DNA of 64,000 bases, taken from Lithobates sylvaticus. Lineage: Eukaryota > Chordata > Amphibia > Anura > Ranidae. Positions 36,301 to 48,300 of this stretch are shown in pieces. Position 1 is the first letter of the stretch. Each line of letters starts with the position of its first letter. The position numbers and the translations under genes are program-made. The stretch spans positions 627,387,380 through 627,451,379 of the forward strand of contig CM053028.1 of assembly GCA_028564925.1 (NCBI GenBank), given 5' to 3'. The notes beneath the pieces are model-generated. The model did not search any database. It worked only from the letters and a program-made list of their open reading frames with translations, and had not been told where the DNA came from.

Positions 36301-39300
36301 TCCCACTGACACCAATGATGGGGCACTATTCTTTCCACTGACACCAATGATGGGGCACTATTCTTCCCACTGACACCAACGATGGGTAGGTATTCTTCAC
36401 ACTGACACAAACAATAAGGCACTTTCACTCCCACTGACACCAGTGATGGGGCAGTATTCTTCCTACTGACACCAACGGGGCACTTTTCCTCCCACTGACA
36501 CCAGTGATGGGGCACTTTTCCTCCCAATGATGAATCACTATTCCTTCCACTGTCACCAACATTGAGGCACTATTTCTCTTACTGACAGCAACAATGAGGC
36601 GCTTTTTCTCCCACTGATACTAATGATGGAGCACTATTCATCTCACTGATCCCAATGATGGGGCACTATTCATCTCACTGATACCAATGATGGGGCACTA
36701 TTCCTACCACTGATGGGACACTATTCCTCCCACTGATACCAATGGTAGGGGAACTGCTCCTCCCACTAATCCTAATGATCAGACACTATTCCTCCCACTG
36801 ATACCAATGATAGGGAACTATTTCTCCCCCTTAGTACCAATGATGGGTCACTATTCCTCCTACTGACCACAGGCGATTTGTAAAATTTTTACTCCCACTG
36901 AGCACCAAATGGGAATGGGCTACAGTGGGGATACAACACTGAAATGTCAGAACTTTGTCTTATCAAGAGATTATAGATATGTCTAAAGGAACAATAGGAA
37001 ACACTTCATTAAAGGCCACTGTGTTTGCCTTTTTCTCAAGCGTCTTGAGAGACTTGAGAAAGGGGCTGAGCAGCTTTGAAACACATAGCCTAGCCACTCT
37101 GATGCCCTTCAGTTTCCGACACCACGCTGGACTGTCTTCATACTGCCGGATCGGCTTACCAAGCTTTGAGTCTACCTGGGTTGGCCGAGCTGCTTAGGAC
37201 TCCTGCTGCACTGCGCACCATCATACAGCGGCACAGTGGTGTAGTGGTTATCACTCTCACCTAGCATTAAGAAGGGTCGCTGGTTCAAATCCCAACCACG
37301 ACACTACCTGCCTGGAGTTTGCATGTTCTCCCTGTGCCTGCGTGGGTTTCCTCTGGGTACTCTGGTTTCCTCCCACAATCCAAAGACATGCAGGTAGGTT
37401 AATTGGCTTCTGTCCAAATATTGGCCCTAGTATATGAATGGGGACTTTGGATTGTGGGCTCCTGGAGGGTAGGGACCGATGTGAGTGTGCAATGTACAGG
37501 GATAGGGCCAGTTGTAGACACTTACTCAGGTTGAACTGGATGGACTGATGTCTTTATTCAACCTTACTAACTATGAAACTATGAAACAGCTTTAGACCAC
37601 ATGACAGGCCCATATGTTTTCACTACATGCGAGTTGCCATTTTTTTTCTACCAGGAAATATTCATTTTGCTCCACTCTGGTGTTTTTTTTCATAAGATCC
37701 CAGCCATGGTTTTTCTGACTCCCACAGTACTATGGTACGCCTTTTTCCGATAGAAAATCCTGTCATTTAAATAAATACGTTTTGGTGATCTTCATACCTT
37801 TTCTAGAAGAGGATCGTGCCCAGGTTTATACTTCTTGTCATGTTCTATATGTAGGACAGCATCATGGATAGTAAGGAAGAAGATATCATAATTGATTGCA
37901 TCCTCAAAGAAGGAACACATTTCCAGTTTCTTGAGTACAGAATCTGTAAAACGTGAAGCACACAATAACCCATAGCAAACCAGTCCAGTATCAGCTTTGA
38001 TTTGGCCTTCTGTGTGTTAATGCACTTTGACATCCCTCTTTGATTAACTAATTAGATCGGTATTTATACATACCTTCACAAGCTGCAATGTAAACATCTA
38101 CATCAATTCTCTTGAATTCTTTATAGATCTGGAAAATAAATCACACATAAGACACATATTCTTTTCTGTTCCATGCAAGATATTGCAACATAAGTGTATA
38201 TAGGAAACTAGTAAGGAATATGTAGTGGTGGGATTTTAAATCACCGGTCCTTTTCATGAGAGGTCCACTCCCGTAACTCTGTTTGTCACGTCCTACCACA
38301 TGTGCTCTCCAAGTTCTTAGCCATTGACCTTTGGCTTGTGCAGATGCTATTCAGTTTACTGAATTAAAATGTACCTGAACCTGAAAAAGTGAAGATTTGT
38401 TATGTTTAGAGTTGAGCGGACACCTGGATGTTCGGGTTCGGCCGAACTTCGGAAAATAAGTCCGGGTTCGGGACCGAACTTGACCCGAACTTGACCCTGA
38501 ACTCCGAACCCCATTGAAGTCAATGGGGACCCGAACTTTTGAACACTAAAATGGCTGTAAAAAAGTCATGGAAAGGGCTAGAGGGCTGCAAATGGCAACA
38601 AAATGTTGTTCAGAGCATGGCAAATGCTCTGCAAACAAATGTGTATAGGGAAATAACTTAAAATAACATAAAAAAAAATATTAAAAATACAAATAAAATG
38701 CTGGAGGCCCACTTCTCAGCAGAAGAGGTACAGGAAGTCATTAAGAACCTCGGAAACTCAACGGCACGATGCCTCACATATGGTGGGAATACCCCAGAGT
38801 ACGCACTTTCTGGAAAAAATTATTCAATTTAATGGATAAGATAGTCGGAAAATAAAATACTTGGAAATTAAAAAAATGAAAAAATTATAATCTTGACCTA
38901 GGAGGACGAGGTCCATATGGAGTAGGAGGTTGAGGTGGCGGTGGATGTGGCGGTGTAGGTGTAAGCGGCGGTGGAGGAGGACGAGGTAGCCAACACTGGT
39001 TCAAAAATACAAAAATGGCTGGGTAAGGCTAGTGGTGAATGATGTGTCGAATTCACAGTACGTAGGACAAGGGGATTTTGAAACTCTCCGAAGACGATGC
39101 GCGGTGACTCCAGGTTCAAGCCACATGATCCGAGGTTGAAGCCTAGCCAAGCGAGCCCGTGAGGGGCCCTGTTACTATGTGCTACCGTATGTCCACTTGG
39201 ATGGTGGGGCTTGAACCTGCACTCACTGCCCAGGCGACGTTCATCTTTGGAGATTTTGTGAATCTCCTTGTCCTCCGTACTGCGCAAGCACTGCGCCTGC

Positions 39301-42300
39301 ACAGTAAGTGGCCGGACACTAGCCGATGGCCAGACAGTTTTTGTCAGAACACCGGTATATGTGTCTATTCTGCACAAGGTACGGCCAAGTCCTGTGGGAT
39401 CCATGCCTGGTTAATTTTAATGAACGTGAGCTTGTCCACATTGGCTCTGGACAGGCGGCTGCGCTTGTCTGTGATAACGCCCCCTGCCATGCTAAATACA
39501 CGTTCAGATAATACACTGGCGGCAGGGCAGGCCAGCACCTCCAAGGCGTAAAGGGCAAGCTCAGGCCATGTGTCCAATTTGGAGACCCAGAAGTTGAAGG
39601 GGGCAGACCCGTCATTTAGTACGTGTAGGCGTGTGCACACATACTGCTCCACCATGTTGGTGAAATGCTGCCTCCTGCTAAGACGTTCCATCTCAGCTGG
39701 TGGTGCTGGTTGTTGTGGTGTGCTGACAAAGCTTTTCCACATTTCGGCCATGCTAACCCTGCCTTCCGAGGTGCTGGCGGTGCCCCGGCTGCGTTGGCGA
39801 CCTCTTACTCCTCCTCTGCCTTCGCCATGTGCTTCCACCGTACCCCCGCTTCCAAGTGGGAATGCCACCAGCAGCGCGTCTACCAGCGTGCGCTTGTACT
39901 CTCGCATCTTACGATCACGCTCCAGTGAGGTAATTAAGGACGGCACGTTGTCCTTGTAACGGGGATCCAGCAGGGTGGCCACCCAATAATCAGCACCAGT
40001 TAAAATGTGGGCAACTCGGCGGTCGTTGCGGAGACACTTGCAGCATGTAATCGCTCATGTGTGCCAAAAGCTGTCCTCTGTGGGAGGTGTATCGTCTGTG
40101 TCCTCTGTATCCCCCCAGCCACGCACCAGTAATGGACATGAGCTGGTCTGGGTGCCACCCTGCTGTGAACATGGTTCCTCCTCCTCCATCTCCTCCTCAT
40201 CCTCCACCTCGTCATCCTCCAGAACTGTGCCCTTGCTGCCAGACAATTGTGTACCTGGCGCTTGTTGGTGCAGGAACCCACCCTCGTAGCCACTTGTAAA
40301 TGACCGCCCTGAAAGCCTTGGAAATGAACCCTCTTCCTCCTCCTCCTCCTCATCCTGTGCCACATCCTCTTCCATCATCGCCTTTTTTCAAGGAGGCATA
40401 GAACTGGGATAGTAACGCTGAGAACGGCGTCATCGGCACTGGCCATGTTGGTGGAGTACTCGAAACAGCGCAACAAGGCACACAGGTCTCGCATGGAGGC
40501 CCAGTTATTGGCGGTGAAGTGGTGCTGTTCCGCAGAGCGACTCACGCGTGCGTGCTGCAGCTGGAACTCCACTATCGCCTGCTGCTGCTCGCACAGTCTG
40601 GCAAGCATGTGCAAGGTGGAGTTCCACCTTGTGGGCACGTCACATATGAGATGGTGAGCGGGAAGGCCGAAGTTATGCTGCAGCGCTGACAGGCGAGCAG
40701 CAGGGTGAGAACGCCGAAAGTGCGCACAGACCGCCCGCACTTTCTGCAGCAGCTCTGGCATATCGGGGTAATTCTTAAGGAACCTCTGGACCACCAAGTT
40801 CAGCACATGCGCCAGGCAAGGGATGTGCGTCAAACCGGCAAGGCCCAGAGCTGCTACGAGATTTCGCCCATTATTGCACACCACCAGGCCGGGCTTGTGG
40901 CTCACTGCCACCAACCACTCATCGGTCTGTTGTTCCATGTCCCTCCACAACTCCTGCGCTGTGTGGGGTTTTTCCCCCAAACAGGAAAGTTTTAAAACTG
41001 CCTGCTGTCGTTTAGCCCTGGCCGTGCTGAAGTTGGTGGTGAAGGTGTTACGCTGACCGGATGAGGAGGCGGTAGAGGAGGAGGAGGCGGAGTAGGAGGA
41101 GTTAGCAACAGGAGGCAAACTGAATCCAGGGTAAGGTAAGCGAGTGGTGGGGGGTGTTAGTGCCACGGGGAGGTTTAATTGCTGCCCCCCATAAACCCCC
41201 CCCCCCAGCCGCCACTGCTTTGGGGGGGTAGCATGCAGATTTGTGCTGACACGTTATGCTCATACATTTTGGGGAGGGGGGGGTTTGACATATTCGCCAT
41301 GGGTGCGAGATGAGCCTGTTCCGACACTGAATAACACTACCAATTATCCAACATTAAAGATGAATGTGCCATAAGATTTCCAGATAGATAAGATATTTAC
41401 CAGCTTTAGGACTTTGACGGCCACCACATCCAGGAATGTTATTTGGCTGAAGTCAAATATTAAGCTGTGAATAGACACCTTGGGCACAGAGACTTTGACA
41501 GGTAGGTCAGCGTTCCAATCTACTTGGATCTCTAGTTCCTTCGTTTGAATTCCATCGTCCATCTGATGGTCAGGGTCTTCTGGATCTTCGGCTGACTCAT
41601 AGCCAAGGTTGTCAATGCCGACTGGACTGATGACTCCGTTCTGAAGAGAAATGCGACATGATATTTAATACCAATTAACAGGCCAGCTATATTGAGAAGT
41701 CAATGGGCTGCTGATATACAGTAAGTGGAGAAAGTTCAGCCCCAGACCAATTGGCAGCCAAAGGACCAGGCCCTTTTTGCGATTCGGCACTGCGTCGCTT
41801 TAACTGACAATTGCGCGGTCGTGCGACGTGGCTCCAAAACAAAATTGGCGTCCTTTTTTTCCCACAAATAGAGCTTTCTTTTGGTGGTATTTGATCGCCC
41901 CTGCGGTTTTTATTTTTTGCGCTATAAACAAAAATAGAGCGTCAATTTTGAAAAAAAATCAATATTTTTTACTTTTTGCTATAATAAATATTCCCCAAAA
42001 ATATATAAAAAAACATTTTTTTCCCCAGTTTAGGCCGATACTTATTCTTCTACATATTTTTGGTAAAAAAAAAAAAAATCGCAATTACCGATTATTGATT
42101 GGTTTGCGCAAAAGTTATAGCGTTTACAAAATAGGGGATAGTTTTATAGCATTTTTATTAATATTTTTTTTTTTACTAGTAATGGTGGCGATCAGCGATT
42201 TTTATTGTGACTGCGACATTATGGCGGACACATTGGACATTTTTGACACATTTTTGGGACCATTGTCACTTATACAGCAATCAATGCTATTTAAATGCAT

Positions 42301-45300
42301 TGATTCCTGTATAAATGACAGTTGTAGTGAAAGAGTTAACCACTAGGGGGAGGGGAGGGGTTATGGGCTCTGACGTGTGTGTGTTTTTTTACATTAGGGG
42401 GCGGGGCTGACGTCTGACATTATTGATCGGCTTTCCCGATGACCGGGAACAGCCAATCAATGACAGGCAGAGTAGGAAGCGCGGGGAGAGGTTTGTTTAC
42501 ACAGACCTCTCCCCGTTCTTCAGCTCCGTGACCCGATCGCGGGACACCAGCGGCGATCGGGTCTGCTGGTCTCGCGGCCGGGGGTCACGTTTAAAGGATC
42601 ACGTATATATACGTGATTTTGCCTGCCCGTGCCATTCTGCTCACGTATATCTGCGTGAGGCGGTCGAGAAGCGGTTAAAGTGGAAGTAAACATGAAATGT
42701 AAAAAAAATGCTAGCAGATAGATATTTATAGTAGAGGAGAATATGTATGTCTCTTCTGCAATAAAATCTTACCCCCACCTGCAAGCAGGTTTTTTTTTTT
42801 AAGAATTGCACATTGACAGTCGTACATGTGCAGTAAGTACTGGTAGCAAAGAGTAATTAACTCCCATGTATGGGAGCTATGTCATCCCGGCCCAGCCTCC
42901 TAAATCATGGAAGAATATGGGGAGAAGATGGAAGCAGCAATGATGGAACGATGAAGGAGACTTCAAATGTCGTAGCACTGGAGGGCAGGGCTGGCCCAAG
43001 ACACCTAAAGGCCCCCACATCCATTATTTAATATCATGATAATTAAAAAAGAAAAATGTAATTACTCAATCAGGAAGTCAGATTTACATGCAACAGCACC
43101 TTGTTTATATGCAAAATTATATGACATACCATTATGTTCAATTCCAAGGGGTGGGCTAGGGTAGTATCTGGACAGGCTAGGGTAGTATAGGGGCAGGCTA
43201 GGGTAGTATAGGGGCAGGCTAGGGTAGTATAGGGGCAGGCTAGGGTAGTATAGGTGCAGGCTAGGGTAGTATAGGGGCAGGCTAGGGTAGTATAGGGGCA
43301 GGCTAGGGTAGTATAGGGGCAGGCTAGGGTAGTATAGGGGCAGGCTAGGGTAGTATATAGACAGGCTAGGATAGTATATGGAAAGGCTAGGATAGTATAT
43401 GGACAGGCTAGGATAGTATAGGGGCAGGCTAGGATAGTATAGGGGCAGGCTAGGATAGTATATGGACAGGCTAGGGTAGTATAGGGGAAGGTGGAGTGGT
43501 CCAGTGGGCAGTTGTCATCATGACACACAAAACTGCTGGAAAAAAAACATCTTGGTCGTCATTTTTCTGGGTAAAACCTGTGTGATTACCGGCTCCAGTG
43601 AAATCCAGCCATACCACAAGTGTTTTTTTAATTTTATTTCATAAAAACAGAGAAGGCGCTTCTAAGTGCAGTATGACAAGGATTTTAATATAAAAAGCGG
43701 TTAAAAACACAAGATGCATGAAATAAACAAGCTCATCAAACCCAAAAGCAAACATCCGGCAGGTCTCCTGTCACAGTCCTGAGGCAAGTCTCACAGCCCA
43801 TCAGCGTTGTGGAGCGGTGATTCCAGAAGACCAGAGGACCACCCCGCTTCTGGAGCCAGCATGGAGCGCCGGTGACGCTCCTTTTTCATAACCATAGACC
43901 CAGGACAGGAGAGCTGTCATATATAGAGGCTTGGGTGGGACAGCCATAGCAATTAACAAAAAAATGTTTGCATTTGTATTAGGGCTGTTACTGATTAAAA
44001 TGTTCGATTAATCTTTTTTTTAATCGATTCATTTCGATTAATTATAAACGCACATACAGATCCAACTACTTTTAGCTATGTTGCCACCATCTTGCCACAC
44101 CACACACTTGTCCACAGTAATGCCCCATACACACGGTCGGATTTTCGCATGGATTCTGTCCATCGGACAATGTTGTCAAAAAATCCGACCGTGTGTATGC
44201 ACCATCGGACAGTGTTACGTCGGATTGTCCGACGGACAAAGTCCTATCTCCTGCTGGATAGATTTTTGGACAACAAGGTCCGATCACACCAAATCCGATC
44301 GTGTGTATGGTAGTCCGACGGACAAAGTGCTACGCATGCTCAGATCACATTAGAAGACCAAAGCTATTGGCTACTAGCCTCTACGTAGTCCCGTCGTAGG
44401 CAACAAACGTCACCACGTTCAGAATGATCGGATTTTCCGACAACTTTGTCTGACCGTGTGTACGCAAAACCAACATCGGACAAAGTACGACGGACATGAT
44501 CCGATGGACCTGGTCCTCGGATAATCCGAGCGTGTGTATGGGGCTTAAGGATACACTAAGAAGGGGGAAAAGCGGACATGTTGTTACACCCACCAGAGTT
44601 ATGCATTTTACACGTATTTATAACAGTAAAGTGCGTTTATATAGTGAAATACAGTACTTAGAACTCGAATTTTAAAAGCAGCGAACTTATGTCAGATTAG
44701 TAAACCTGTGAGATGAGCAGGGATGCCGCAGTTTTTAAAATTTAACATCTAAGTAGTCAGACGGAGTTCTAAGTACTGTATTTAACTATATAAACGCACT
44801 TTACTGTTATAAATACGTGTAAAATGCAAAACTCTGGTGGGTGTAACATGTCCGCTTTCCCCCTTCTAAAGCCCCATACACACGCGCGGATTATCCGAGG
44901 ACCAGGTCCGTCGGACCATGTCCGTCACACTTTGTCTGATGTTGGTTTTGCGTACACACGGTCAGACAAAGTTGTCGGAAAATCCGATCATTCTGAACGT
45001 GGTGACGTTTGTTGCCTACAACGGGACTACGTAGAGGCTAGTAGCCAATAGCTTTGGTCTTGTAATGTGATCTGAGCATGCGTAGCACTTTGTCCGGTCG
45101 GACAACCGTACACACGATCGGATTTGGTGTGATCGGACCGTGTTGTCGGCAAATCTTTCCAGCAGGAGATAAGACTTTGTCCGTCGGACAATCCGACGTA
45201 CACTGTCCGATGGTGCATACACACGGTCTGATTTTTCAACAACATTGTCCGATCGGACAGAATCCATGAAAAAGTCAGACCGTGTGTATGGGGCTTTAGT

Positions 45301-48300
45301 GTATCCTTACTGTGGACGAGTGTGTGGTGTAGCAAGATGGCAGCGACATAGCTAAAAGTAGTTGGATCTGTATGTGCGTTTATAATTAATCAAAATTAGT
45401 CAATTAAAAAAAAAATTGATTAATCGAACATGAAAATTTTAAATGTATCCTTACTGTGGACGAGTGTGTGGTGTAGCAAGATGGAGGCGACGGAAGGTCA
45501 CTTCCGTAGCAAACTGCGATGGGTCGCCGAATATGTCATTACAGAGGCACTTGGGGAAGGGGGGAGGAGTCCGGTGACGTCAATGTCCGTGACATCACCG
45601 GATTTCCGATGGAACTCCCTGAAGACCCGGAAGCCGGCGGAGAGGTGAGTACCGATCCAAATAATTTTGATCGATCAAAAAATTAACGATTAATCAAGGA
45701 ATTAATCTTTAATTTCCACAGCCCTAATTTGTATTATTACCTGCTGTGCCCCTGCCTACGCCAATCTGTACCTGGGGGGGTGGGAACGTACGATCTTTTC
45801 CGATGACAGTTTGTCGTCCTTTACTAGCCATGCACTTTGCTGGCTACGTTATATAGACGACATATTTATGGTATGGACAGGATCTCCTACTATGCTCAAA
45901 GGGTTCATGGATGCTATCAACTTAAACGCGTTCAACCTTAAATTTACACACTTGGTGAATCTATAACAAATCACCTTTCTTGATCTCACTATTTTTAGAG
46001 ATCAATCTGGCTGTTTAGCATCCACACTCTATAGGAAAGAAACGGCTGGAAACACTTTACTCCATGCAGAGAGCGCCCATCTGGAAACACTAATAAGGAG
46101 CATACCATACGCACAATACCTTAGGCTTAGACGGAACTGTACACACACTGAAGAATTCAAACTGCAGGCCAATTCTCTTCGTGACCGACTGAAAGCTAGA
46201 GGCTACAGTAAATCGATCTTGCGAAAGTCATTTAATAAAGCCCTCCGACAGTCACGCAATTCACTCCTTTATAAGACTAAAACCACTAAAACCAACGAGA
46301 TAGTCAGATACATAACCAGATACTCTAAACAGCACGTTGAGCTATGGGAAATACTTGCTAGACATTGGCCTCTTCTCCGTGAGGACCCCATCTTGAGGAA
46401 GTATATAGGCTCTAATCCTGTGATCACATTTCGCAAATCACGAACGCTACGCGATAAACTTACATCCAGTCACTATAAGAAAGACACTCACTTACAACCA
46501 CGAGAACATGGGATTACTCGCTGTGGACGGTGTGCTTACTGCCCGTGGGTGAGACCAGGGACCACTTTTACCCTTCCCAATGGGGAAACCTTTACTCCTC
46601 GCTTTCATGCAGACTGCGAAACTCAAGGAGTTGTGTACCTAATGTATTGTACGTGCGGCGCTTTTTATGTCGGGAAGACTTTCCGCCATTTCCGCTCCCG
46701 TATTAAAGATCACATTTATTACTCCTCGGGTGGCAAAATGATCACTTCGATAAGTAGACATCTTGATCTGTACCATAGATTTGATACCACTGTAGCATCA
46801 TTCATCGTCCTGTCGGTCATCCCCAGGGATCCGCGAGGAGGTGACTGGGACAAAGCTATCCTCAAAAAGGAGACTATTTGGATCGAACGCCTGTGCGCTA
46901 CCCGTCCTCCGGGTATCAATGAGGCGCTTTCCTACAAACCTTTTTTATAAAATTATAAAATATTTGGACAAATCTCTGGTACAATTTCATCTGAACTATC
47001 AATACTTTAACATTGTTTCTTGTCTTTATAGTTCCCCTGCCTTGTTTTCTTCCCTTTCCTTCCTACCCCCCTCTCTCCTGCCCCACTGGTCCCATACTCT
47101 CACCCACGGGTAGTAAACCGAGAGCCTCTTGAATGGCTGGATTTGATTCTCCCCCGCCATATCTGTGATATTAACATAATTTGTCCCTTATTCCATCCAC
47201 GGCTATCTGGATGAAGTTTTGCTTGCCGTGTAGCCTAGATGCCTTCTCTTTTTTGTGTTTGGTCCGTGTCTCCATCATCATTGCTCTTACATGTCCAGGC
47301 CCAGTTCTATGTTTCTGGACCTCGACTTACATCTCATTCTGCTCCCTGCCCACGGTTCTTATGTGAGTCCAATAATCAGACTGATACAGGAATTAGTTTT
47401 TATGTACTAACAATACCCTTAGGGATCTATACATAATCATTGAGCTGTTTACCCATCTGTTAATCTTGATTTTTAAATGCATACTATATATATTCGTTTT
47501 TTCTATAACTACGCTGTTAGGTGCTGTCAGTTCCACTTTTTCTTGGCCGCAATCCTAGGTCTCCTCCAACACTCAATGCGGCCGCCCATCGTCACACCCA
47601 CCAACTTTGTGACGACTGGTAGAGCCCACGGGAGGCGGTGCCATGCACGGCCTCCCTTTGGATCCTCTGCTCGACGCAATTGCGCAATTCGCTAACACGG
47701 TCGCGCCGCACTGCGCAGGCGCGACGCGGTGTACGGGCGCATGCGCACAGCGTCACTATGGCCGATCCGGATGACGTCACGCCGGCGTATGCCGGAAATT
47801 GACGACGGATGGGACGTATATGTAGCACACACTGTGTGCTCCTGGTCAGCGTCCCCCACCAGCTCGCCGTCTGGACGCCGCTTGTTCCTAGCCCCTTGGG
47901 CTGCTTTCAAGGTAAGCTTCCTTTTTGAACATACACCGGGTTTACTTTCTCGTCCTATTCCCCCCCCCTTTTTGTTTTGGTGGACATTTTGGCGGAAATC
48001 TCTATCAATACTTCCATATACGTTTTTCCAGATCCCTGGCCACACCACCAGCACCTGTTTGAATTGGGTTACCATTTTATTGGACGTCCAGCTCCCCATG
48101 CATCTTGGGCAACTATTGTCTGTGTGCCAGATTCACACAAACGACCCTGTATGGGCCAGGTACCTTCAAAAACACGTATTACCGTTCCAGGTGAGCCATG
48201 GATTATGCATACTGGGATTTAACCCTTTAATGCATGCTTATGGTTACATGTTTTAATACAATGATTGCCAATATGTCTTTACACTTTCTGACGCCTACTA

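Larger units (their letters stand above)
43980..45726. mobile_element. hAT element (1747 bp) forming a ~700-bp-arm palindrome, target duplication ATTTGTAT
   Basis: The ends TAGGGCTGTTACTGATTAAA and CAGCCCTA equal those of 2098-2908, and ATTTGTAT flanks both sides (43972-43979 and 45727-45734). Inside, about 43995-44667 is the inverse of about 44767-45445, with a ~100-bp loop. Each arm carries a Harbinger-like MITE (44121-44545 and 44870-45295). After the palindrome, 45440-45726 contains the ordinary right part of the family (gtgacatcaccgga, ggagaggtgagtac). No transposase is encoded. Confidence 0.92.

Noticed and set aside
37228-37300. A functional tRNA gene
   Set aside because: A and B boxes are present, but the sequence continues into a SINE body and does not fold as a complete cloverleaf.
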